Assembly (NCBI RefSeq): GCF_028752835.1
Contig: NZ_CP087952.1
Span: 186,001-250,000 of the forward strand
Length of the DNA stretch: 64,000 nt
Source of the DNA: Desulfosarcina sp. BuS5
Lineage (GTDB): Bacteria > Desulfobacterota > Desulfobacteria > Desulfobacterales > BuS5
Direction: 5' to 3'
Both the position numbers and the translations under genes were made by a program. The first letter of the stretch is position 1. The number at the start of each line of letters is the position of its first letter. The notes under the pieces are model-generated. The model was given only the letters and a program-made list of their open reading frames with translations, made no database searches and was not told where the DNA came from. This document shows positions 17,110 through 26,393 of the stretch, in pieces.

Positions 17110-18063
17110 TCAAACAACCCAGACCGTAAATTCTTTTCCTCCATAGATAACCTTATGACCGACCCGGCCCATGAAAAACGCCTCAACCTTTGAAATGCCC
17201 CTTCGCCCGACAACAATTGTGCCGCAGCCGCAGGCTTCCGCTTCCTTGATAATGGCCTGGGACCGGCTGGGTACACCGGAAATTATTTTTTCAGATATTT
17301 TTTCAAATTCAAACCCTGATTCCAGCACCATTTTTTTTATAAATTGAAATTGTTGTGTTATTTTTGTTCTAAAGGCTTCAACACAGTTATTAAGATTTTC
17401 AATTTTGGGAAACTTCGGCTTGTTAACTTCAGGAAGTTCGAAGTTTATAGCCCCCAGGCCTGGAATTGCATGAAAAATATGGGCCTCATACCCATGTCCT
17501 CCTAACAATGAAGCAACAAATTCAACCGCTTTCATCGAACAAGGTGAATCATCCACGGCCAACAAAATTTTCTTGACAGGAGCGGCCTGTCCCACAATGA
17601 TAATCGGGATTGATGTTAAGGATTGCAGCAGCTTGACAGCAACGCTGCCAAGTATGATACTTTTCAGAGCACCCATTCCCCGCCTTCTCAAGACGACTGC
17701 GCTATAACCGTTTCTTGCTTCATTTATGATGTCCCTGGCAACCCCTTTTTCCAAAAAATGAAATTTGATTTCAATTGACTGTCCCGAAAACCCGCCTGCG
17801 ATCAAAATTTTTTTCGCCTCTTCCAGATACGCCCGGATTTTTCTTTTCTGCTCTGTTCCCCGACTTTTTAATTGACTTACGGCGCCAACGCACGTTGGCT
17901 CGTTTTCTAATTCCCGATATTCTTCAGGTACACCGCTGAAGACATGAAACAGCACAATCCGCGTATTCTCATCAACGGGCATAAAATCATTTACATAGTT
18001 AACCGTTTGTATGGATCGTTCGGAACCATCAACTAATACCAGCAGTTTTTTTTGAATTGTCAT
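17110..18063 (-). CDS. tandem universal stress protein (UspA)
   Basis: A 317-residue protein made of two UspA domains (about 5-155 and 162-315). Each has the ATP-binding-type pattern near its end (RRRGMGALKSIILGS and VGRRGISKVEAFFMGR); the second lacks the final Ser/Thr. The start MTIQKKLLVLVDGSE is clear. UspA proteins bind ATP or act in stress survival. It lies between two direct copies of the efflux-gene 3' end, on the same strand and 85 bases downstream of that operon, so it could be cotranscribed with the pump. Its stop codon lies eight bases from the duplicated fragment. Confidence 0.9.
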   Translation of the reverse strand: MTIQKKLLVLVDGSERSIQTVNYVNDFMPVDENTRIVLFHVFSGVPEEYRELENEPTCVGAVSQLKSRGTEQKRKIRAYLEEAKKILIAGGFSGQSIEIKFHFLEKGVARDIINEARNGYSAVVLRRRGMGALKSIILGSVAVKLLQSLTSIPIIIVGQAAPVKKILLAVDDSPCSMKAVEFVASLLGGHGYEAHIFHAIPGLGAINFELPEVNKPKFPKIENLNNCVEAFRTKITQQFQFIKKMVLESGFEFEKISEKIISGVPSRSQAIIKEAEACGCGTIVVGRRGISKVEAFFMGRVGHKVIYGGKEFTVWVV

Positions 18064-18148
18064 ATTCTATCCTCCAACAGCAATTCTAATTATGGCATTT
18101 TTTTTTGCCTGCTCTACGATTATAAATGGATGAGATGTTATGGGTTTT

Positions 18149-19579
18149 TTATTTATTATGAGGTGTCTCAGGCGGCTCACCGCCTCCGCCCAATACCGCG
18201 TAAAGCCTCACCTGGTTGGCGAGTCTGGCCAGGCGGAGCGAGATAAGCCCCTGCTGCGCTGCAAATAGGGATCGCTGCGCATCAAGGACACCCAGGTAGC
18301 TGTCAATCCCCTTTGCATAGAGTTTATTCGAAAGACGATATGTTTCTGCAACCGCATCAACGAGAGATCGTTGCGCAGAGACCTGCTGGTCTATTGTGCC
18401 CTGTACGGCAAGGGCATCGGCTACCTCCCTGAAGGCCGTCTGAATGGCTTTTTCATACTGGGTCAGGATAATTTTCCGATCTGCTTTGCTGACCCGAAGA
18501 GCGGCCCAGGTGCGGGCGTCAAAAATCGGCATTACAATCTGCGGTGCAAAGTTCCATGTGTCCGATCCGGAACTGAAGAGACCGGAAAGCTCGTCGCTTG
18601 CGGTTCCGAGCGAGGTGGTCAGTGAAATACGGGGGAAAAAGGCTGCACGGGCCGCGCCGATAAAGGCGTATGCTCCCTTGAGACGATGTTCTGCGGCCAC
18701 AATGTCCGGCCGGCGCAAAAGCGCCTCGGAGGACAGGCCCGGGAAAATCTCTTTTGGGGGGGTAACGCTGCTCAGATCCGCCGGCAGGATATCTTCGGGC
18801 ACCGGCGAGCCGGCCAGAAGGTTTAATGCGTTCTGGGCCTGAGCCACCATTTGCTCATAGCGGGCAACATCTCCCCGGGATGTATCCACCGGGATTTGCG
18901 CCCGGCGCAAATCCAGTTCGGTCGCAATACCGACGTCATATTGCCGTTTAATCAAGTCATAGGCAGCTTGCCGGGTTTCAAGGGTGGAGCGGGCCAGCTT
19001 GAAATTTTCCCGGTCGGCGGCAAGGGTCAGGTACGCCATGGCAACCTCGGACACCAGCGCAATCTGTACGTTGCGGCGTGCCTCATCCGTAGCCAGATAC
19101 TCTTCCAATGCCTGTTCTTTCAGGCTGCGGATACGGCCGAAAAAATCGATCTCCCATGCAGCAACCCCCAGGTTTATGCTGTATTGTTCGACTGTCCTCG
19201 ATTCCCCCGGGACTGAAAGATCGGATGAAAGGCGCTGTTTGCCGCCCCCTCCCGCTGCATTGACCGTTGGGAACAGCTCAGCCCGTTGAACGCCGTACAA
19301 GGCTCGGGCCTTTTCAACGTTCAGTGCGGCAAGCCGCAAATCACGGTTGTTGACCAAGGCCATCTCAATAATCTTCTGTAACGACTCGTCGGCAAAAAAC
19401 TCCTGCCGGTAAAGCTCGGGGATAATTACCGCATCAGGTTGTGCCGGAATATTTTTATAGGCTTTACCCTGCGGCCACTGTGCCGGAATCGGGGGCGCGG
19501 GCCGGGTATATTTGGGGGCCAGGGAACAGCCGCCCAATAAAATCAACACTCCCGCTATTACTAACATTTGTTTTCTCAT
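18149..19579 (-). CDS. RND efflux outer-membrane channel lipoprotein (OprM/NodT type)
   Basis: A TolC-like outer-membrane factor of 476 residues from the ATG at 19579 (MRKQMLVIAG), chosen because GGGGTGG lies upstream and it starts two bases after the pump gene ends. The lipobox is LILLGGC, so it is a lipoprotein. Two tandem OEP domains follow (APKYTRPAPP start, LRLAALNVEKARALYG, RRPDIVAAEHRLKGA, GIDSYLGVLDAQRSLF). It completes the tripartite pump with the two upstream genes. Its last 315 bases are duplicated at 16785-17099. Confidence 0.94.
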   Translation of the reverse strand: MRKQMLVIAGVLILLGGCSLAPKYTRPAPPIPAQWPQGKAYKNIPAQPDAVIIPELYRQEFFADESLQKIIEMALVNNRDLRLAALNVEKARALYGVQRAELFPTVNAAGGGGKQRLSSDLSVPGESRTVEQYSINLGVAAWEIDFFGRIRSLKEQALEEYLATDEARRNVQIALVSEVAMAYLTLAADRENFKLARSTLETRQAAYDLIKRQYDVGIATELDLRRAQIPVDTSRGDVARYEQMVAQAQNALNLLAGSPVPEDILPADLSSVTPPKEIFPGLSSEALLRRPDIVAAEHRLKGAYAFIGAARAAFFPRISLTTSLGTASDELSGLFSSGSDTWNFAPQIVMPIFDARTWAALRVSKADRKIILTQYEKAIQTAFREVADALAVQGTIDQQVSAQRSLVDAVAETYRLSNKLYAKGIDSYLGVLDAQRSLFAAQQGLISLRLARLANQVRLYAVLGGGGEPPETPHNK

Positions 19580-19580
19580 T

Positions 19581-22500
19581 TTAAACCACCCCCCGAGATT
19601 TATTGGCTGTCGGATTTTTATCGGGGCTTTGGCCGGGCGGCTCTTTTTTGAAAAAACCGGCAACAATCACAAAAAAAAGCGGGATAAAAAGAAGATCAAT
19701 AAAGGTTGCTGACAGCATGCCGCCGCAAACCGCCGTACCGATGGCATTTTGGGCCCCTGCCCCGGCTCCGCTGGTAATAGCCAAGGGCAGAACCCCGAAG
19801 AAAAAAGCCAGTGAGGTCATGATAACGGGTCGGAACCGGGTCTTTACGGCTCCGATGGTGGCCTCGATCAAACCATCCCCGCGCTGCAACCGCTCTTTGA
19901 TGAACTGAATGATCAGGATGGCATTTTTTGTCGAAAGGCCAAGGGTGGTAAGAAATCCGATCTGAAAATAGACATCGTTGGGCAGACCCCGCTGCGACGT
20001 TGCCACGATTGCCCCTAATACACCTAAGGGTAACATTAACAGGTTGACAAAAGGGATTGTCCAACTTTCATACAGGGCGGCTACACATAAAAAAATTACG
20101 AGAATGGAGAACGCGTAGAGAATCGGTCCCTGGGCGGTTGCCATCCGCTCCTGGTAGGAAAGCCCTGTCCAGTCAAAGCCGATCCCTTTCGGCAACTTCG
20201 AAATGAATTCTTCCATGGCAGCCATGGCCTCGCCGGAACTCCTCCCCGGCGCAGGCTCGCCCCAGATGTTGATAGACGGAAAACCGTTATAACGCTCTAA
20301 TTTGGGAGAACCATAAGTCCAGTGTCCGGACGCAAAAGAAGAAAAGGGGACCATCTTCCCCTGGCTGTTGCGCACATAGAGCTTTTCCAGGTCTTTGGGC
20401 AGCATGCGATAGGGAGTGTCTGCCTGAACATACACCCGTTTGACCCGTCCTGCCTGGATAAAGTCGTTGATATAGGCGCTGCCGAAGGCCGCGGCAATGG
20501 TGTTGTGGATGGCGGTGATGGAAACCCCCTGGGCACCGGCCTTTCCCCAATCCACGTCGATGTAGTACTCGGGCACGTCTTCCATGCCGTTGGGCCGGAC
20601 CCTGATCAATCTCGGATCCCGGGCAGCCATGCCGAGAAGCTGGTTACGGGCCGCCATCAGCGCGGCGTGACCCAGACCGCCATAGTCCTGTAACTGAAAA
20701 TCGAAGCCTTTAGCATTGCCCAGTTCAATGACCGCCGGCGGCGGAAAAGCGAACACCATGGCATTGCGGATTTGTGAAAACATCCACATGGCCCTGCCAG
20801 CCACTGCCCCGGCCTTCAAGTCCGGCCGCTCTCGCAGTTTCCAGTCCTTGAGGTGAACAAATCCCAGGGCCACGTTCTGACCTCGGCCGGAAAAGCTGTA
20901 ACCTGAAACCCACGCAAAGGATTCCACCGCGCCTTTCTCATCTCCCAAAAAATGATTTTTGACCGCCTCCATGACCTTTTCAGTCTGATCAAGGGTCGAA
21001 CCAGACGGAAGTATGGCCTGGACAAACAGGATTCCCTGATCCTCATTTGGAAGATAGGATGTGGGCATCCGATGAAAAAGAAAACCTACCGTTGCGATCA
21101 GCAGGATATAGATAAACACGTAACGCATACGTTTGGCAATCGCGTGACCGACCAGTTTTATATAGAAATCTCTTATGCGGAAAAAAACCCTGTCAAACCA
21201 GCGAAAAAAGGGGCGCAGAAAAAAAACCGCATTATCAGCCGGTTCATGCCCGATTGGCACCGGCTTGAGAAACGATGCGCAGAGAACCGGGGTCAGGATC
21301 AGGGCCACTACAACCGAAAGTAGCATGGAGGAGATGATGGTCACAGAAAATTGGCGGTAGAGAACCCCGGTAGAACCCTGGAAAAAGGCCATGGGCCCGA
21401 ACACAGCCGAGAGTGCCAGACCGATACCGATCAGGGCGCTGGTGATTTCTTCCATCGACTTGGCCGTGGCATCTTTGGGTGAAAGGCCCTCTTCGCTCAT
21501 CAGCCGCTCAACATTTTCGACTACAACGATAGCGTCATCCACCAGCAGACCAATGGCCAGCACCATGGCGAACATGGTCAGCATATTGATCGAGAATCCC
21601 AGAAAATTCAGCATTGCAAAAGTACCAAGCAGGACGACAGGCACGGCGATAGTCGGAATCAGTGTGGCTCGGATGTTGCCCATGAAAAGATACATGATAA
21701 TAAAAACCAGCAGGATCGCCTCGAAAAGGGTCTTGACCACCTCGTCGATGGCCACCCTGGTAAAGGGGGTAGTGTCGTAAGGATAAACCACCTTCATGCC
21801 GGAAGGAAAATAGCGGCTCATTTCAACCAGTTTCCCCTTGATGGCATCAGCGGTCTCCAGGGCATTGGCTCCGGAAACCTTGCGGATGGCCATAAAAGCA
21901 GAGGGTTTGCCGTTGTAATGGGCAATGACATCATACCGCTCGGTTCCTAGTTCCGTCCGTCCGACATCCCTGATCCGCACGATGGAACCGTCAGGATTGA
22001 TGCGGATTGGAATGGCGGCAAACTCCTTCGGGGTCTTGAGCAGGTGCTGTACGATAATTGAGGCGTTCAAGCGCTGACCTTCCATGGCCGGCGCCCCGCC
22101 GAACTGACCCGCGGAAATTTCCACATTGTAGGCCCGCAGCGCCATGATGACATCTTCCATGGTCAGGTGGTAATTGGTCAGTTTGTCAGGATTGAGCCAG
22201 ACCCGCATGGAATACTGGGTACCAAAGTTTTGCACTTCACCCACGCCCGGCACCCGGGCCAACACCTTTTCCAAGTTGGACTGGGAATAATCCCGCAGGT
22301 CATTGCCGTCCATGCTGCCGTCTTCCGAGATCAGTCCCACGATCAGCAGGTAGTTTTTGGTCGATTTGCTGACCTTGACTCCCTGACGTTGAACAACATC
22401 GGGCAGGCTGGCCATTGCAAGCTGGAGCTTGTTCTGCACCTTGGACCAGGCGAGATCCGGATCGGTACCCGGGGTAAAGGTCAGCTCAATGCGGGAGGCG

Positions 22501-22760
22501 CCGGAAGAATCACTGGCGCCGGAGAGGTACAGCAGTTTGTCAAAGCCGGTCATTTTCTGCTCGATGATCTGGGTTACGGTATTTTCAACGGTCTCCGCCG
22601 AGGCTCCGGGATAAAATGATTCAATGGCAATGGACGGAGGAGCGATGGAGGGATACTGCGATATAGGCAGATTATAGATCGCCAGCGCCCCGGCCGCCAT
22701 CATGGCGATAGCGATGACCCATGCAAAGACCGGACGTTCCAGAAAAAATTTTGATAACAT
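19581..22760 (-). CDS. RND multidrug efflux permease (AcrB/MexB, HAE1 family)
   Basis: A 1059-residue inner-membrane proton antiporter of normal family length. It opens MLSKFFLERPVFAWVIAI, with the HAE1 start FFxxRPxFAxV. The TM4 proton-relay pair reads GLLVDDAIVVVENVER (near residue 405), and PTIAVPVVLLGTFA and GLSTKNAILIIQF mark the two membrane halves. It is translationally coupled to the adaptor (TGATG-type overlap at 22760). Together with the adaptor and lipoprotein channel it should expel hydrophobic drugs, detergents or solvents. The base composition of the operon is visibly richer in GC than the flanks. Confidence 0.96.
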   Translation of the reverse strand: MLSKFFLERPVFAWVIAIAMMAAGALAIYNLPISQYPSIAPPSIAIESFYPGASAETVENTVTQIIEQKMTGFDKLLYLSGASDSSGASRIELTFTPGTDPDLAWSKVQNKLQLAMASLPDVVQRQGVKVSKSTKNYLLIVGLISEDGSMDGNDLRDYSQSNLEKVLARVPGVGEVQNFGTQYSMRVWLNPDKLTNYHLTMEDVIMALRAYNVEISAGQFGGAPAMEGQRLNASIIVQHLLKTPKEFAAIPIRINPDGSIVRIRDVGRTELGTERYDVIAHYNGKPSAFMAIRKVSGANALETADAIKGKLVEMSRYFPSGMKVVYPYDTTPFTRVAIDEVVKTLFEAILLVFIIMYLFMGNIRATLIPTIAVPVVLLGTFAMLNFLGFSINMLTMFAMVLAIGLLVDDAIVVVENVERLMSEEGLSPKDATAKSMEEITSALIGIGLALSAVFGPMAFFQGSTGVLYRQFSVTIISSMLLSVVVALILTPVLCASFLKPVPIGHEPADNAVFFLRPFFRWFDRVFFRIRDFYIKLVGHAIAKRMRYVFIYILLIATVGFLFHRMPTSYLPNEDQGILFVQAILPSGSTLDQTEKVMEAVKNHFLGDEKGAVESFAWVSGYSFSGRGQNVALGFVHLKDWKLRERPDLKAGAVAGRAMWMFSQIRNAMVFAFPPPAVIELGNAKGFDFQLQDYGGLGHAALMAARNQLLGMAARDPRLIRVRPNGMEDVPEYYIDVDWGKAGAQGVSITAIHNTIAAAFGSAYINDFIQAGRVKRVYVQADTPYRMLPKDLEKLYVRNSQGKMVPFSSFASGHWTYGSPKLERYNGFPSINIWGEPAPGRSSGEAMAAMEEFISKLPKGIGFDWTGLSYQERMATAQGPILYAFSILVIFLCVAALYESWTIPFVNLLMLPLGVLGAIVATSQRGLPNDVYFQIGFLTTLGLSTKNAILIIQFIKERLQRGDGLIEATIGAVKTRFRPVIMTSLAFFFGVLPLAITSGAGAGAQNAIGTAVCGGMLSATFIDLLFIPLFFVIVAGFFKKEPPGQSPDKNPTANKSRGVV

Positions 22761-23983
22761 CAGGCACCTCCGTCCGTTCGCTTTTGCGGCCGGACGTCAG
22801 GTTCGGCCTCAGGCCTGCGCCTGGTTTTATTCTCATTAAAAGGAACAACCTTTACGGTACCGCCGGGCCGCACTCTTTGCATCCCTTCGACGATCAGCTG
22901 GTCGCCGGGAGCAAGACCTGCCGAAACGAGCCATTTGTCTCCGATGGCCCGGTCGAGCGTAAGCATCCGCTGCCGGACATTGTCTGAGGCATCCACGATC
23001 AGCGCGACGGGATTCCCCTTGCGGTCGCGGGACACGCCCTGCTGGGGAACGAGGATGCCTTGTTCATTGACACCTTCTTTAATAACCGCCTGAACGAACA
23101 TGCCCGGCAGGAGAACGTCTTCCGGATTTGGGAAGACAACCCGCAGGATGACGGATCCCGTCGTTGGGTCCACCGTGACATCACGAAACTGGAGTATCCC
23201 TTCCTGTGGATATGGTGTACCATCTTCCAGGATGAGCTTGACCTTGTTTTGGTTTGTTCCATACTTCTTGAGGCGGCCATCCTCCAAACGGCGTTTCAGA
23301 CGCAAGAGTTCCGTGGTGGATTGGGGGACATCCACGTAAATTGGATTCAGCTGTTGAATGGTTGCCAGTTCCACGGGCTGATAAGCCGTCACAATAGCAC
23401 CCTCTGTCATATTGGATCTGCCGATGCGGCCTGTGATGGGTGCGTTGATACGGCAGTATCCCAGATTGATACGAGCCGTCTCTACCTGGGCCTTCCAATA
23501 TTGAATCTCTGCCTGGGCCTGTTTCAGGGCAGCAGCCGCGTCGTCATAGTCCTGTTGACTTACCGCTTTATCCGCAAGCACTTCCCTGTAACGCTCGGCC
23601 CTTAACCTGACCGCAGGCAGATTGGCCTCAGCCTTGCCGAGTCCGGCCCGGGCATTGTCGAGTGCCGCCTGGAAGGGAGCGGGATCTATCTGATAAAGAA
23701 CCTGACCGGCCTTGACATGGGAACCTTCCCTGAAAAATCGTTTCTGAAGCAGGCCGCTGACCTGTGGCCGGATTTCGGCAATACGGAAAGGCGCCGTGCG
23801 GCCTGGCAATTCAGTGGACAGCATAACTTTTCGGGTTTGCATCGTTACCGTGGAGACTTCCGGGACAGGGGGCGGAACAGGTGTTTGACGGCACTCGCAA
23901 CCTGCCGTCAAAAAGCCGACTGACAGGGCAGCTAAAAACAGACTCCACTTAAAGATTTGAGACACAATTCCATTGTTTTGCAT
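22760..23983 (-). CDS. RND efflux periplasmic adaptor lipoprotein (AcrA/MexA type)
   Basis: A 407-residue membrane-fusion protein. The signal peptide ends in a lipobox (FLTAGC, Cys29). It has the adaptor motifs: PGRTAPFRIAEIRPQVSG, lipoyl half VKAGQVLYQIDPAPFQAAL, a coiled-coil hairpin (about 100-170), RINAPITGRIGRS and a C-terminal beta barrel. It bridges the permease and outer-membrane channel. The ATG lies 52 bases after the tetR-like gene on the same strand. Confidence 0.95.
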   Translation of the reverse strand: MQNNGIVSQIFKWSLFLAALSVGFLTAGCECRQTPVPPPVPEVSTVTMQTRKVMLSTELPGRTAPFRIAEIRPQVSGLLQKRFFREGSHVKAGQVLYQIDPAPFQAALDNARAGLGKAEANLPAVRLRAERYREVLADKAVSQQDYDDAAAALKQAQAEIQYWKAQVETARINLGYCRINAPITGRIGRSNMTEGAIVTAYQPVELATIQQLNPIYVDVPQSTTELLRLKRRLEDGRLKKYGTNQNKVKLILEDGTPYPQEGILQFRDVTVDPTTGSVILRVVFPNPEDVLLPGMFVQAVIKEGVNEQGILVPQQGVSRDRKGNPVALIVDASDNVRQRMLTLDRAIGDKWLVSAGLAPGDQLIVEGMQRVRPGGTVKVVPFNENKTRRRPEAEPDVRPQKRTDGGA

Positions 23984-24034
23984 CAGGGATACTCCAAGTA
24001 TTTATATTATAAGTTGCCAAAATCCTGCAAATAA

Positions 24035-24658
24035 TTACGGATTAACCAACCCTTTGAATAAAAGGTTCAATATGACGTCCGGGTCTCCAGGATAAGGATG
24101 TCGCTCAGGCGCTTCCAGCCAGAGAAAAAGAAAAGCATTGCAAAGACTGCTAAGGGCAACGGCCAGGTGGTACGGCTCGGCGATCTTCTGAAACCGTTTT
24201 TTTTTTATTCCGCTCTCAAAAATCGAGGCAAGGGTATGCAGAAGCTGGTCATATTGTTCCCGAATTTTGATATCAAAGCCTGCCTTGATATTGAAGCTTG
24301 CGCCCCGAGTTTCAGTAAAATAAAGGCGGATGGCGGAGACGTTGTCCATAAAGACTGTGCTTTTGACCTTCACGTAATTTCGTAGTTTTTCAATCTCGTC
24401 ATCCCCTTCTTCCATGGCCTTCTTTAAGGCCTTATGGAATTTTTCGGCCTGCTCAACGATAAGGGATTTGTAGAGATCTTCCTTGTTCTTGAAAAACTTG
24501 TAGAGCGTTCCTACGGCAAATTCGGCTTTTTCCGCAATCCCGTGCATGGATACATTATGGTACCCTTTTTCAGAGAAAAGCTCCAGGGCGGCGGCAAGCA
24601 TATCTCGACGCTGCCTGAGTTTCTCTCTTTCTCGACGTGATAGTTTCTCTCCTTGCAT
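24035..24658 (-). CDS. TetR-family repressor, probably of the RND operon
   Basis: A 207-residue regulator with an N-terminal TetR helix-turn-helix (LAAALELFSEKGYHNVSMHG, then VGTLYKFFKNKEDLYKSL) and a helical ligand-binding domain. It is the first gene of the TetR-adaptor-permease-channel run and is followed by them on the same strand, so it should autoregulate the operon. A palindromic operator candidate lies within its promoter at 24743-24756. The inducing ligand is unknown. Confidence 0.92.
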   Translation of the reverse strand: MQGEKLSRREREKLRQRRDMLAAALELFSEKGYHNVSMHGIAEKAEFAVGTLYKFFKNKEDLYKSLIVEQAEKFHKALKKAMEEGDDEIEKLRNYVKVKSTVFMDNVSAIRLYFTETRGASFNIKAGFDIKIREQYDQLLHTLASIFESGIKKKRFQKIAEPYHLAVALSSLCNAFLFLWLEAPERHPYPGDPDVILNLLFKGLVNP

Positions 24659-24736
24659 TATCCGGCCTCCGTTTGGTCTGGTGTTGTCAATTTTTACAAA
24701 TCTGACGTCTGATTATATAAAATGACATCAAAATCA

Positions 24737-24765
24737 TATTTTAAGGTGTTCACCTTTGTTGTCAA
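24737..24765 (-). promoter_or_regulatory. promoter with TetR operator for the RND operon
   Basis: On the minus strand TTGACA (24765-24760) is followed after 16 bases by TAAAAT (24743-24738). The spacer holds the perfect inverted repeat AAGGTG-AA-CACCTT (24756-24743), placed where a bound repressor would block RNA polymerase. It lies about 80 bases upstream of the tetR-like start. Confidence 0.6.
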
Positions 24766-25069
24766 GAAAAAAAAGTATCCCCAATTTTTCGAAGACAAGA
24801 TGTTACACTATTTGCCCCTTACCAATCTCATAAATCAGTTGATTTTCAAAAAAAAGCATGTTATCTAAAAAAATATGTCTGAGTTTATTTTTATAGATTT
24901 CTATATAAAAGAATTCCAATGTGTTATCGGTCAAAACCTTCTGCCAAAGTACCCCCCTCAGGTTTTACCCTATACCCTTGTGAAATTAATTATTTAAAAA
25001 TTTATATGTCCTGATAAATTCGTATAAACAAATTTTTTGCATCATATTTTTATTATGGAAGGAGAAATA
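24766..25069. other. gene-free AT-rich spacer
   Basis: Divergent spacer between the RND repressor promoter and the small acidic gene at 25070. I see no coding sequence, repeat copy or terminator in it. Only a GGAAGGAG ribosome-binding site close to 25070 is evident. Confidence 0.5.
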
Positions 25070-25246
25070 ATGGGAGTAAACAAGGAATTATTGAAACTGA
25101 TGGAAGATGATGAAGACTTGATAAGAAAGGCTCAGCCTGTTATAAAAAAATTATACATAGATAAAGGCTATTCTAAGGAAGATGTCGATGATACTTATGT
25201 AGAAGTGGTAAAAGAACTTTTTGAGGATGACGATCCCCTTGCCTGA
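25070..25246 (+). CDS. small acidic protein of unknown function
   Basis: A 58-residue protein from the ATG at 25070 (MGVNKELLKLMEDDEDL), chosen over an upstream ATG because GGAAGGAG lies eight bases before it. It is strongly acidic and helical, with a C-terminus of KELFEDDDPLA. I recognise no family. It stands alone between the RND operon and a broken nuclease gene, and its reality rests on the ribosome-binding site and composition only. Confidence 0.5.
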   Translation: MGVNKELLKLMEDDEDLIRKAQPVIKKLYIDKGYSKEDVDDTYVEVVKELFEDDDPLA

Positions 25247-25372
25247 TCAATGCATTGACTTGCCGGCATTAATTTGTGTTTCAGCTAACAATTGTCATTT
25301 CGACTGAAGGAAAAAAATCTGTGAGCTTAATATTTTTCGCTATATTCGATCTGACAAAGCAAATCGGAGACC

Positions 25373-25404
25373 TATAGATTGTCAGATAATAAATCGGGTA
25401 ATTA
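25373..25404. repeat. TATAG palindromic repeat, copy 3 (left end only)
   Basis: TATAGATTGTCAGATAATAA plus ATCGGGTAATTA matches the left arm of the long form; the rest is replaced by the 186-bp palindromic element that begins at 25402. Confidence 0.65.
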
Positions 25405-25587
25405 GGAACTAGGACAAAATAACTTCCTCAACTATGCATCACAGCTTCAGGCCATCTTTACTCGATCTAAAATTACAAAAATCTTGAAATAGCTCGCTAT
25501 TCCTGCAACTTTTATAATTTTCGATCGAACAAACCTAACCTAAATCTGTGCGCCTACTTGTGGAAATTATTTCGTCCCCGTTCCTAA
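25402..25587. repeat. 186-bp imperfect palindrome, MITE-like
   Basis: The ends are inverted repeats: TTAGGAACTAGGACAAAATA opposite the complement of a right end that reads TTAGGAACGGGGACGAAATA in reverse. Further inside, TCGATCTAAAATTACAAAA pairs with TTTTATAATTTTCGATCGA. The tip is AATAGC-TC-GCTATT, a perfect stem. The whole unit can fold into one long hairpin and has no coding capacity. It abuts a truncated TATAG repeat. Confidence 0.7.
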
Positions 25588-25618
25588 GTTCATTAATATT
25601 GTTTATATTAAGTTTATT

Positions 25619-26043
25619 TTAATCTGTTTTTAAGATTTTTTGAATATTTTTATTCGTGCGTGCCGATATATTGTTCCCTTGAGGCGTTGTCCTCAACTCC
25701 CGCAAAATTGACCTCACGGTTTTATGATTCAAGTAATTAGCGTCGAATTCCTGCATGTGGGCGGAATCCAGCAAAAGATATTTGCACGCGTACAAATAAC
25801 CTGTCCGTGAAAATTCCGGTTTGTGATCATTGGTATGCGGCCCGAGTGATCTATGTGTGCGTGTGAAAACACGATGTTCCTGATGATATTCGGGTCGAAC
25901 GGCAATACATTGTTTTTTTGGGCAGTCTCTTTCCGACGTCCCTGAAACATACCACAATTCAGTAATATCCGGTCGGTTTCAGTAGTAATAAGATGCATCG
26001 AACCGGTAACTTCCCTTGCAGCGCCATAAAACGTAACATGCAT
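25619..26043 (-). pseudogene. MBL-fold (beta-CASP type) RNA nuclease, truncated and frameshifted
   Basis: The first 95 residues match RNA-processing metallo-beta-lactamase-fold exonucleases: MHVTFYGAAREVTGSMHL, then NCGMFQGRRKE, and FSHAHIDHSGRIP with the metal motif. After VICTRA near 25780 a small deletion shifts the frame. The family sequence continues in another frame as KYLLLDSAHMQE, with further residues to KILKTD, stopping at 25619. A normal member has over 450 residues, so the beta-CASP and C-terminal regions are gone. Confidence 0.8.
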
Positions 26044-26238
26044 GTATTATACCCCCCTGCATTATCCAAATTTATACCTCCAAAGGCCAAAAATTATTTG
26101 AAACGGCACTCAAATCAATATCAAATTAAAAAATACAGGTTAAAATTTGTTTGTTTTGGTAAAAGGTTTGCCATAAGCCCGATCAATTATTCTTGAAAAA
26201 ACACTTCAAGGGTATTATATTAAAATTTATATTTATTT

Positions 26239-26393
26239 TATAAACCGTCAAATAATTACCCTATTTTGAAATTTGGTACAAGGCCAGAGGGAGGCAGGGG
26301 TTCAAAATCTTGAAGATGGGGCAGGATTCAAAATCTTGAACCCCTACTACGACGACCGATAACGCAGTGAAATTATTTATGTGACGGTCGATA
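26239..26393. repeat. TATAG palindromic repeat, copy 4 (155 bp, duplicated tip)
   Basis: The longest copy. The outer bases changed together: the left arm reads ACCGTCA and the right TGACGGT, where other copies have ATTGTCA and TGACAAT, so pairing is kept. The apical hairpin sequence TTCAAAATCTTGAA occurs twice. It ends 40 bases before the mtnP start and so lies in its leader or promoter region. Confidence 0.88.

Noticed and set aside
16776-17276. A 166-residue open frame taken as a separate gene.
   Set aside because: Its last third is the duplicated efflux-gene end; its first part runs out of frame through the usp gene. There is no ribosome-binding site.
26270-26300. TTTGG(C/T)AC in long-form TATAG repeats looks like a sigma-54 -24 element.
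   Set aside because: No GC lies 12 bases downstream in any copy, so the -12 element is missing. The similarity is part of the conserved repeat core.
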